Source: SIG480 sp045614365 (GTDB lineage: Bacteria > Bacillota > Clostridia > Oscillospirales > JAAYXM01). From it: DNA of 8,195 nucleotides. Below are positions 1 through 5,989 of this stretch, piece after piece (within the stretch, counting starts at the first letter, position 1; each line of letters opens with the position of its first letter). Where the stretch lies: assembly GCA_045614365.1 (NCBI GenBank), contig JAZLCV010000117.1, forward strand, positions 1 to 8,195, written 5' to 3'. The position numbers and the translations under genes were made by a program. The notes under the pieces were generated by a model. The model was not told where the DNA came from. It saw only the letters and a program-made list of their open reading frames with translations, and did not search any database.

Positions 1-2436
1 AACGTAAGCCGTGCATCATTTCTCGACCTCTGCCGCTATGCTTACGATTACGGCTTCTCCGGATTTGAAATTTATGACGCAATAAACGAAAGGAAGCAGC
101 ATTACGACAGTGTGCTCCGCAGCGACCGCGTTGCTGATGCAAAACGTAAGCTCCGCAACCGTTCACTCTCTGTTTCTGCGCTTGTATACCCGCATCCCGT
201 CGAGTGCGCAGATGCCACCGGAGATGAAATACTTAAATATGTAAATATGGCAGACCACGCAGGTGTTGAACGCGTTATCGTGCGCATATCCAAAAAGACG
301 GACAATGCCACGCTCTCCGAAAAGCTCTCCGCCGCCATCTCGCGTGCAGAGCAAACCGGCATTGAGCTTCTTCTCGAAACCTCGGGATATCTCTCAAACA
401 CAGAAAACGTTATCGACGTTATAAACTTTTTTTCAAGTGCTGCAATCGGTGCTTCGTGGAATATCCGCGAAACGTATTTCGGCGCAGGCGAGAGTGCGGA
501 AGCTACCATCAAGAACCTCGGTGCTTACATTAAATATGTACGTCTCGGCGATATGAAGAACGGAAAAACCGTGCTTATCGGCGAAGGTGAGCTCCCCACG
601 CAGGAGTTTATAAACGCGCTCACGTCCCTTAATTTCGACGGATTTGTTTCCGTTGCATGGAATGAAGAGATAAACGATGCGGATATCGTTCTCACACATT
701 TTTCAAACTATATTGCCTCGCTTTCGCGCGAGAAAAAAGACTTTGACACAATCTATTACAACCGTGCAAAAACAGGAACCTATGTATGGAAAAAATACGA
801 CGTTATCGACGCAACATTTTCCGACGTTCTTGACACAATGGTTGAAAAATACCCCGACCAGTATGCATTCAAATACACCACACTTGACTATACCCGCACA
901 TATACGGAATTCCGCCGCGATGTTGACGAATGTGCCGCTGCACTTATCTCTCTCGGCGTAAAGGCGGGCGACCACGTTGCAATCTGGGCAACAAATGTTC
1001 CTGCATGGTTTATCACATTCTGGGCAACAACTAAAATCGGCGCTGTTCTCGTTACCGTAAACACTGCCTATAAGATAAGCGAAATCGAGTATCTTCTCAA
1101 GCAGTCCGACACGCACACGCTTATTATGATTGAGGACTGCAAGGACATAAACTACCGTGAAATCATACAGAAGCTCTGCCCCGAGCTTGAAACCATGAAA
1201 CCGGGAGATGCTCTTTATTCAAAAAAACTTCCGTTTTTGCGCAACGTCGTAACCGTCGGCTTCTCAATGCCCGGCTGCCTTACATGGGAACAGATGCTTT
1301 CGCGCTCCTCCCTCATTCCGAAAGAGGAGGTACGCCGCCGCGCATCTCTTGTGCGTCCGGATGACGTATGCAACATGCAGTACACCTCCGGTACAACGGG
1401 ATTCCCGAAGGGCGTTATGCTCACACACCGCAACATTGTAAACAACGGTAAGACAATCGGTGACCGTATGGATCTTTCCACAGCTGACCGTATGATGATT
1501 CAGGTCCCGATGTTCCACTGCTTCGGAATGGTTCTCTCCATGACATCGACAATGACGCACGGAGGAACACTCTGTCCAATGCCATATTTCTCCCCGAAAT
1601 CGTCTCTTGCATGCGTAAACGATGAGCATATCACCTGCTTTAACGGTGTTCCGACAATGTTTATTGCAATGTTCAACCACGCAGATTTTGCAAAGACCGA
1701 CTTTTCATATATGCGTACCGGCATTATGGCTGGCGCGAACTGCCCTGCAGACCTTATGCGCCGTGCCGCAGATGAGATGAATATGCGTGAAATAATTTCA
1801 GTTTACGGTCAGACCGAGGCTTCTCCCGGCTGTACGATGGGTGAAGTAAACGAAGACCTTGACCACCGCGTTGAAACCGTGGGAAGCGCGTTCCCGGGTG
1901 TTGAATGCAAAATCATTGACCCAGAAACCGGCGAAGAGCTTCCGGACGGCGAAAGCGGCGAGTTTGTTGCGCGCGGCTTCAATATAATGAAGGGCTATTA
2001 CAAAATGCCGAACGCGACGGCGCAGACGATAGACAAGGACGGCTGGCTCCACTCCGGCGATATCTGTTGCCGCACACCGGACGGATATTACAAGGTTACC
2101 GGACGTCTTAAGGATATGATTATCCGCGGCGGTGAGAACCTTTATCCGCGTGAGATCGAGGAATTCTACCTCACAAATCCGAAAATACGTGACGTGCAGA
2201 TCGTAGGCGTTCCTGATGAGCGCTACGGCGAAGAATGCTGTGCGTGGATTATTCTCCACAAAGGCGAGGAAGCCGACGAAAACGAAATGCGCGAATTCGG
2301 CAATGCATCAATTGCACGCCACAAGGTACCGAGATACTTCCTGTTCGTCAAGGAATTCCCGATGAATGCCGCAGGAAAAATCCTCAAATACAAAATGCGC
2401 GATGAATCTGTCCAGCTTCTCGGTCTCAAAAAATAA
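1..2436 (+). CDS. TIM-barrel (sugar isomerase-like) / acyl-CoA synthetase fusion, 5' partial
   Basis: The reading frame is open from base 1 to a TAA at 2434-2436, giving 811 visible residues. It begins inside the first helix of the N-terminal domain, so only a short piece seems to be missing upstream; a GTG at 112 is internal. Residues 1-235 look like a xylose-isomerase/AP-endonuclease-2 type TIM barrel (GFSGFEIYD near 19-27, LLLETSGY at 123-130, YVRLGDM at 179-185). Residues about 270-811 are an ANL-superfamily adenylate-forming ligase: P-loop YTSGTTGFPKG at 461, YGQTEASPG at 602, GWLHSGD at 681, GRLKDMIIRGGENLYP from 701, and the C-terminal catalytic lysine at 793 in NAAGKILK. The FHCFGM and GVPTMFIA stretches resemble ACSF2-like medium-chain acyl-CoA synthetases, which adenylate a carboxylate with ATP and transfer it to CoA. 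The ligase assignment is firm; the acyl substrate is unknown. The barrel assignment rests on pattern only. A terminator follows 28 bases after the stop. Confidence 0.85.
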   Translation, partial: NVSRASFLDLCRYAYDYGFSGFEIYDAINERKQHYDSVLRSDRVADAKRKLRNRSLSVSALVYPHPVECADATGDEILKYVNMADHAGVERVIVRISKKTDNATLSEKLSAAISRAEQTGIELLLETSGYLSNTENVIDVINFFSSAAIGASWNIRETYFGAGESAEATIKNLGAYIKYVRLGDMKNGKTVLIGEGELPTQEFINALTSLNFDGFVSVAWNEEINDADIVLTHFSNYIASLSREKKDFDTIYYNRAKTGTYVWKKYDVIDATFSDVLDTMVEKYPDQYAFKYTTLDYTRTYTEFRRDVDECAAALISLGVKAGDHVAIWATNVPAWFITFWATTKIGAVLVTVNTAYKISEIEYLLKQSDTHTLIMIEDCKDINYREIIQKLCPELETMKPGDALYSKKLPFLRNVVTVGFSMPGCLTWEQMLSRSSLIPKEEVRRRASLVRPDDVCNMQYTSGTTGFPKGVMLTHRNIVNNGKTIGDRMDLSTADRMMIQVPMFHCFGMVLSMTSTMTHGGTLCPMPYFSPKSSLACVNDEHITCFNGVPTMFIAMFNHADFAKTDFSYMRTGIMAGANCPADLMRRAADEMNMREIISVYGQTEASPGCTMGEVNEDLDHRVETVGSAFPGVECKIIDPETGEELPDGESGEFVARGFNIMKGYYKMPNATAQTIDKDGWLHSGDICCRTPDGYYKVTGRLKDMIIRGGENLYPREIEEFYLTNPKIRDVQIVGVPDERYGEECCAWIILHKGEEADENEMREFGNASIARHKVPRYFLFVKEFPMNAAGKILKYKMRDESVQLLGLKK

Positions 2437-2463
2437 TTTCAACTTTATACCTTTCTGAATAAC

Positions 2464-2503
2464 AAAAGCATCTTCGGGCAAAAATATTCTCGGAGGTGCT
2501 TTT
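2464..2503 (+). terminator. Intrinsic terminator of the ligase fusion gene
   Basis: A 15-bp stem pairs 2464-2478 (AAAAGCATCTTCGGG) with 2489-2503 (CTCGGAGGTGCTTTT), with three G-U pairs and a 10-base A/T-rich loop. The right arm ends in TTTT, and the left arm starts with AAAA, so the hairpin could work in either direction. It lies 28 bases after the ligase stop codon, the expected place for Rho-independent termination. The call rests on hand pairing; no folding energy was calculated. Confidence 0.75.
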
Positions 2504-2504
2504 A

Positions 2505-2579
2505 GTCTGAATGAAATCAGACAGATAACAGATAAAAGTGAAGAGTGAAGAAATATGGTACAAAATGCTTTGCATTTTG
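2505..2579 (+). repeat. Two-hairpin dispersed repeat, copy 1
   Basis: This element has a first hairpin, GTCTGA/TCAGAC (2505-2510 with 2517-2522), a spacer, and a second hairpin, CAAAATGC-TTT-GCATTTTG (2561-2579, 8-bp stem). Its first 30 bases match the element at 5936-5989 (opposite strand) at 28 positions, and its last 23 bases also match apart from one flank base and the loop. Copy 1 has 21 extra spacer bases, including two exact GTGAAGA heptamers at 2538-2551. It starts one base after the terminator and ends 43 bases before the next gene. It is probably a MITE- or REP-like intergenic element, but no transposase or target duplication is visible. Confidence 0.75.
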
Positions 2580-2622
2580 ATTTTATAGCCTGTTCTTCTC
2601 TTTAAAACAGAAAGGACCAACT

Positions 2623-3420
2623 TTGAATATGAAGAAATTTGTAAGTAAAATCGCGCACAGCGGATTTTACATAATCCTCTTCCTTTGTATGTGTGCAATA
2701 GGAATTTCGGGTTATGTTATGTATCTCGCCGATGACACAGCAGACAAGGTATCAGAAGCAACAGATATTTCAAATCCCGCAGCTCTTCCTTTCCCGTTGG
2801 ATGACGAAACGCTCTATAATTTTGAAACCGGAGATGAAATCATCCCGGAAGAGGATCAAGTTTCGCCTGAACCTGCGGAGGCTCCGATTCCCGAAGAGCC
2901 GATAGTTCCGAAAGAGCAGACAGAGGATACCGCAAAAGCCTCGTCCGTACCGAAAGCCGAACCCGCTGTACCGACAGTAAGTGTTCCGGAAAAGAAAGCC
3001 GATACTGTCTTTACAATGGCTGTAAACGGAACGATAACAGAGCCATTTTCGGGCGAAGAGCTTGTGAAGAACGAAACCATGGGTGACTGGCGCATCCATG
3101 CAGGCGTTGACATCGCAGCTGAGGAAGGAACAAGTGTAAGGGTAATCGCCGACGGCACGGTTGAAAAAGTGGATACCGACAGTATGATGGGCAACACTAT
3201 AACGGTAAAACACACCGACGGGCTGGTAAGCATTTACGCAAACCTCGCCGACGGAATAACGCTGAAATCCGGTGACCCGCTGAAATCCGGTGATGTGATT
3301 GCAAAAATAGGAAAGACCGCACTTGCGGAATGTATGCAGGATTCCCATCTTCACCTTGAAGTCACAAAAAACGGCAAAGCAATAGACCCGCTTTCCCTCT
3401 ATCCTGCAGGCGAGGAATAG
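2623..3420 (+). CDS. Membrane-anchored M23/LytM-domain protein, SpoIIQ-like
   Basis: The protein is 265 residues from TTG 2623, or 263 from ATG 2629. AAAGGA at 2611-2616 lies 6 bases from the TTG and 12 from the ATG, so the start is unsettled. A short basic N-terminus leads into one membrane helix (about 15-35). A Pro/Glu/Lys-rich linker (about 37-130) follows, then an M23/LytM domain (about 132-258) predicted to lie outside the membrane. Zinc-ligand positions are present: H159 and D163 (HAGVD) and H244 in HLHLEV, with H242 also kept. The usual YxHL histidine is asparagine 207 (YANL), so peptidoglycan cleavage may be weak or absent. Size and layout match SpoIIQ, the forespore-membrane protein that binds SpoIIIAH across the intermembrane space and often has a degenerate LytM domain. 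SpoIIQ is an inference; a generic M23 cell-wall protein is the alternative. No sigma-F or sigma-G promoter was convincing. Confidence 0.8.
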   Translation: MNMKKFVSKIAHSGFYIILFLCMCAIGISGYVMYLADDTADKVSEATDISNPAALPFPLDDETLYNFETGDEIIPEEDQVSPEPAEAPIPEEPIVPKEQTEDTAKASSVPKAEPAVPTVSVPEKKADTVFTMAVNGTITEPFSGEELVKNETMGDWRIHAGVDIAAEEGTSVRVIADGTVEKVDTDSMMGNTITVKHTDGLVSIYANLADGITLKSGDPLKSGDVIAKIGKTALAECMQDSHLHLEVTKNGKAIDPLSLYPAGEE

Positions 3421-3464
3421 GAATTCTAAAACGGCTTTATAATATTTATATCGGATTTCAAAAG

Positions 3465-3501
3465 AGTATCTCGGAACGCAGATTTTGCGTTCCGGGATGC
3501 T
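3465..3501. terminator. Bidirectional terminator between convergent genes
   Basis: A 16-bp stem (two G-U pairs) joins 3465-3480 to 3486-3501 around the 5-base loop GATTT. The central paired block is CGGAACGCA with TGCGTTCCG. On the plus strand it is followed by TTCTGTTTTC; on the minus strand the stem is followed by a T-rich run (complement of TTTCAAAAG). It sits 44 bases after the M23 stop and 7 bases beyond the mutase stop, so it plausibly ends transcription from both sides. Confidence 0.75.
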
Positions 3502-3508
3502 TCTGTTT

Positions 3509-5212
3509 TCACTTTGCTATATCGTTTGCGGCGGAGGCGTAGGAGTCCGCCGTCGCGTTTGCTTCATCAAGAGTTTTGCCCGATGCAAGGATATATACCT
3601 TTATCTTAGGCTCGGTTCCGGACGGACGGATAATAAAGCTCGTTCCGTCTTCCATCTCAAAATAAAGCACGTTGCTTCCCGAAAGCGGAAGCGTCTCTCC
3701 GGTGTTCGTTTTGCCGGTCAGGTAATCGCGCACACGGCGCACCTTACCACCCGCAAGCTCGCTCGGCGGGTTATTGCGGAGGCTTTCCATAAGTTCACGC
3801 ATCTTTACAAGCCCCGACACACCCGGCATAACAACGTTGACCGTGCGCTCGGCATATGCACCGTATTTTTCATAAAGCGCCATCATTGCCTCATAAAGGC
3901 TCTTGCCTTCAGTTCTGTAATATGCCGCCATTTCCGCAATCATCATCGTTGCCGTAACGGCATCCTTATCGCGGCAGAAATCCCCCATAAGATATCCGTA
4001 TGACTCTTCATATCCGAGAAGGAAACCGTCACTTCCCTCTTGCTCAATGCGCTCTGCAATAAACTTAAATCCCGTGAACGTTTCATGCATTTTCACACCG
4101 TTCACTTCGCAGACACGACGTGCCATTTCTGTAGTTACAATTGTCTTCACGGCATAAGCATTCTCAGAAAGCTCTCCCGCGCGTTTCTTTGCGCCGATGA
4201 TATAATCAAGAAGAAGAACTCCCATCTGGTTTCCGGTTATCGTTACATATTCTCCCTCACCGTTTCTGACAACAACACCAACGCGATCGGCATCTGGGTC
4301 GGTACCGATAATCAAATCTACATTTTCACGCTTTGCAAGCTCAATCGCAAGAGCAAATCCCTCGCGGTTTTCGGGGTTCGGACTTTTTACCGTCGGGAAG
4401 TTCCCGTCCGGTGTGCTCTGTTCCGGAACGCTTATAACATTTGAAAGCCCTATTCTCCTCAGAATTTCGGGAACAAGCTTATAGCCTGTACCGTGAAACG
4501 GCGTGTAAACAATTTTGAAATCGTCACCGACAGTGCGCAGTGCCTCGCGGTTTATCGCACAGGAAAGACTGTGGACAAGGAACGCCTCGTCAACCTCTTC
4601 TCCGATTACTGTGATGAGTCCGCACTCTACCGCCTCATCATAATCCATCGTCTTGACGCCGGTGAAAATATCCGTCTTTTCAATTTCGGCAAGCACAACA
4701 TCAGCTTCCTTCGGCGGAAGCTGCGCACCGTCCTCCCAGTACGCCTTATATCCGTTGTATTCCTTCGGGTTGTGGCTGGCAGTTATGTTTATACCGGCGA
4801 TACACTCCATCGCACGTACCGCAAATGATAGCTCCGGAGTCGGGCGAAGCGCCTCAAAAAGATATACGGAAATTCCGTTTGCCGCAAGTACGCAAGCTGC
4901 CTCACGCGCAAAAATATCGCTGCCGATACGGCAGTCCATACATACAGCAACACCGCGCCGCATAGCCTTTTTACCCATACCGCAAATAAGCGCGGCAAGA
5001 CCCTGAGTTGCCTGACGCACGGTATATATGTTCATGCGATTTATTCCCATTCCGAGAACTCCGCGAAGTCCCGCAGTACCAAACTGCAAAGGCGCAAAAA
5101 AGCGATCCTCTATCTCTGTTTCATTTCCCTCTATTGCGCGAAGTTCTGCCTTTTCCTCTTCGGAAAGAATATCCGAGCTTAACCATCTTTCATATTCTGC
5201 TCTGTAATCCAT
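3509..5212 (-). CDS. pgcA: Phospho-sugar mutase (phosphoglucomutase/phosphomannomutase family)
   Basis: The protein has 567 residues from ATG 5212, close to the usual PgcA length. It interconverts hexose 1- and 6-phosphates, most likely glucose-1-P and glucose-6-P, in the cytoplasm, feeding UDP-glucose and envelope glycan synthesis. All four alpha-D-phosphohexomutase signatures are present: the phosphoserine loop ITASHNP with active Ser146, the metal loop DPDADR with Asp305, 307 and 309, the sugar-binding GYEESYG at 400-406, and the phosphate-binding RPSGTEPK from Arg529. The start at 5212 is supported by AAGGAGGA at 5223-5230 and by homologue-like MDYRAEYERWL. The frame stays open upstream to ATG 5422, which would add 70 residues made mostly of a repeated hydrophilic sequence; this is judged less likely. 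It is last in the minus-strand cluster and ends at a strong terminator. Sugar preference cannot be read from the sequence. Confidence 0.93.
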   Translation of the reverse strand: MDYRAEYERWLSSDILSEEEKAELRAIEGNETEIEDRFFAPLQFGTAGLRGVLGMGINRMNIYTVRQATQGLAALICGMGKKAMRRGVAVCMDCRIGSDIFAREAACVLAANGISVYLFEALRPTPELSFAVRAMECIAGINITASHNPKEYNGYKAYWEDGAQLPPKEADVVLAEIEKTDIFTGVKTMDYDEAVECGLITVIGEEVDEAFLVHSLSCAINREALRTVGDDFKIVYTPFHGTGYKLVPEILRRIGLSNVISVPEQSTPDGNFPTVKSPNPENREGFALAIELAKRENVDLIIGTDPDADRVGVVVRNGEGEYVTITGNQMGVLLLDYIIGAKKRAGELSENAYAVKTIVTTEMARRVCEVNGVKMHETFTGFKFIAERIEQEGSDGFLLGYEESYGYLMGDFCRDKDAVTATMMIAEMAAYYRTEGKSLYEAMMALYEKYGAYAERTVNVVMPGVSGLVKMRELMESLRNNPPSELAGGKVRRVRDYLTGKTNTGETLPLSGSNVLYFEMEDGTSFIIRPSGTEPKIKVYILASGKTLDEANATADSYASAANDIAK

Positions 5213-5222
5213 AACTATGTAT

Positions 5223-5230
5223 TCCTCCTT
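5223..5230 (-). promoter_or_regulatory. Ribosome binding site deciding the mutase start
   Basis: On the minus strand AAGGAGGA is nearly a full anti-Shine-Dalgarno match. The AGGAGG core is 12 bases from ATG 5212, slightly long but usable. No comparable site precedes the upstream in-frame ATGs at 5422 and 5416, where only a weak GGAA is seen. Confidence 0.7.
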
Positions 5231-5239
5231 TTTTTGCCT

Positions 5240-5392
5240 TTCAGACACATCATCGTTCTTGTGCTCCCGCTCCGCGGGAGATTTTAGTAGGTTTGGCTTT
5301 TCAGGCACATCATTATTCTTGTTCTCCCGCTCCGCGGGAGATTTTAGTTGGTTCGGCTTTTCAGGCACTTTCAAGCTCCCGCTCTGCGGGAG
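5240..5392. repeat. Tandem array of 60-bp units, each with a perfect palindrome
   Basis: Two full units (5240-5299 and 5300-5359) differ at only a few positions; comparing their minus-strand 60-base reading gives 55 of 60 identical. A third, partial unit starts at 5360 and is 8 bases shorter before its hairpin. Each unit holds a 7-bp stem CTCCCGC/GCGGGAG with a 3-base loop: 5264-5280 and 5324-5340 (loop TCC), 5376-5392 (loop TCT). The array fills most of the 215-base gap between rlmH and the mutase ATG and would be transcribed as a string of three stable hairpins. Read in the mutase frame, the two full units encode 20-residue repeats, PEKPNQLKSPAERENKNNDV and a near copy. Possible roles are mRNA processing or stability or a REP-like selfish repeat. 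Confidence 0.8.
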
Positions 5393-5427
5393 TTTGGAGT
5401 TTTTGTTCTCTGCCATCTGCATTTCCG

Positions 5428-5901
5428 CTATTTATGATATCCCGAGCCTTCTTCTATTTTGAATGCACGGTAGACCTGTTCAAGCAACATAACGCGTGCA
5501 AGGTGATGCGGGAACGTCATCGGTGACATAGAGAGCCGGAGCTCTGCGCGCGCTTTGATGCTTTCATCAATTCCGTTTGACCCTCCGATAATAAAACACA
5601 GCCTGCTTTTACCGGAGCATTTCAGCGATGAAATTTTTTCACAAAGCTCTTCGCTTGAAAGCAGCTTTCCCTCAATGCACATACATATGAGATATGCATC
5701 CTTCGGTATTTTGGCACTTATCCGCTCTGCCTCTGCCGCAAGCGCACGGCGAACCTCTGCATCATTTGCTGCAGGAGTTTCCGCAAGCTCGGTAATGTTC
5801 AGCTTGCAATAAGCTCCCAACCGCTTTTTGTATTCCTCACACGCGCCTATAAAAAACTTTTCCTTAAGCTTTCCGACGCAGATAACATCAACACCAAGCA
5901 T
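5428..5901 (-). CDS. rlmH: 23S rRNA (pseudouridine1915-N3)-methyltransferase RlmH
   Basis: The protein has 157 residues from ATG 5901, matching the small, single-domain SPOUT methyltransferase RlmH. This enzyme uses S-adenosylmethionine to methylate N3 of pseudouridine 1915 in helix 69 of 23S rRNA in assembled ribosomes. Visible signatures are the N-terminal VDVICVGKLKEKF, the knot segment LCFIIGGSNGID, and the family C-terminus MSPMTFPHHLARVMLLEQVY ending in GSGYHK. The frame extends upstream to a GTG at 5934, but homologues begin at the ML(x)V sequence, and AAAGG lies 8 bases before ATG 5901. It follows walJ by 82 bases that contain a repeat element, and precedes the mutase gene by 215 bases of hairpin repeats. 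All expected motifs are intact. Confidence 0.95.
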   Translation of the reverse strand: MLGVDVICVGKLKEKFFIGACEEYKKRLGAYCKLNITELAETPAANDAEVRRALAAEAERISAKIPKDAYLICMCIEGKLLSSEELCEKISSLKCSGKSRLCFIIGGSNGIDESIKARAELRLSMSPMTFPHHLARVMLLEQVYRAFKIEEGSGYHK

Positions 5902-5935
5902 CGTCTCCGCCTTTCCCTTCATCGTCTTAAACACG

Positions 5936-5989
5936 CAAAATGCTTTGCATTTTGTAGCATATCTATTATCTGTCTGAATTCATTCAGAC
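5936..5989 (-). repeat. Two-hairpin dispersed repeat, copy 2 (inverted)
   Basis: Read on the minus strand this 54-base element matches the 2505-2579 element. Its first hairpin is an 8-bp stem, GTCTGAAT (5989-5982) with ATTCAGAC (5979-5972), longer than in copy 1. The second hairpin pairs 5936-5943 with 5947-5954; its minus-strand loop is AAA where copy 1 has TTT. The 21-base spacer with GTGAAGA heptamers is absent. The TGA stop of the walJ-like gene lies inside the first hairpin, and the element ends 34 bases upstream of the rlmH start. Confidence 0.75.

Noticed and set aside
112..114. GTG at 112 as the start of the ligase fusion gene.
   Set aside because: The frame is open with barrel-like sequence all the way to base 1, and no RBS precedes this GTG.
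2582..2590. TTTATAGCC upstream of the M23 gene as a -10 promoter box.
   Set aside because: No acceptable -35 element lies 16-18 bases upstream, and no convincing sporulation sigma-factor pattern was found.
3260..3293. A 16-base direct repeat with an 18-base period (CGCTGAAATCCGGTGA twice) inside the M23 gene.
   Set aside because: It encodes LKSGDPLKSGD, which matches the normal two-glycine-turn pattern (G-D-x-V-x-x-G) of M23 domains, so it is probably part of the fold rather than a recent duplication.
3485..4003. A 172-residue open frame on the plus strand opposite the mutase gene.
   Set aside because: It lies wholly antisense to a well-supported gene apart from its first bases, overlaps a terminator, and has a Cys/His/Arg-rich composition typical of shadow frames.
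5240..5392. The palindromic tandem units as a CRISPR array.
   Set aside because: The whole 60-bp unit is repeated, including what would be spacers, and no cas gene is present.
5428..5445. The rlmH 3' end resembles the attachment site used by staphylococcal SCCmec elements (TATCATAAA).
   Set aside because: The similarity follows from the conserved YHK protein ending. No second copy of the core, no recombinase gene and no cassette were seen in the window.
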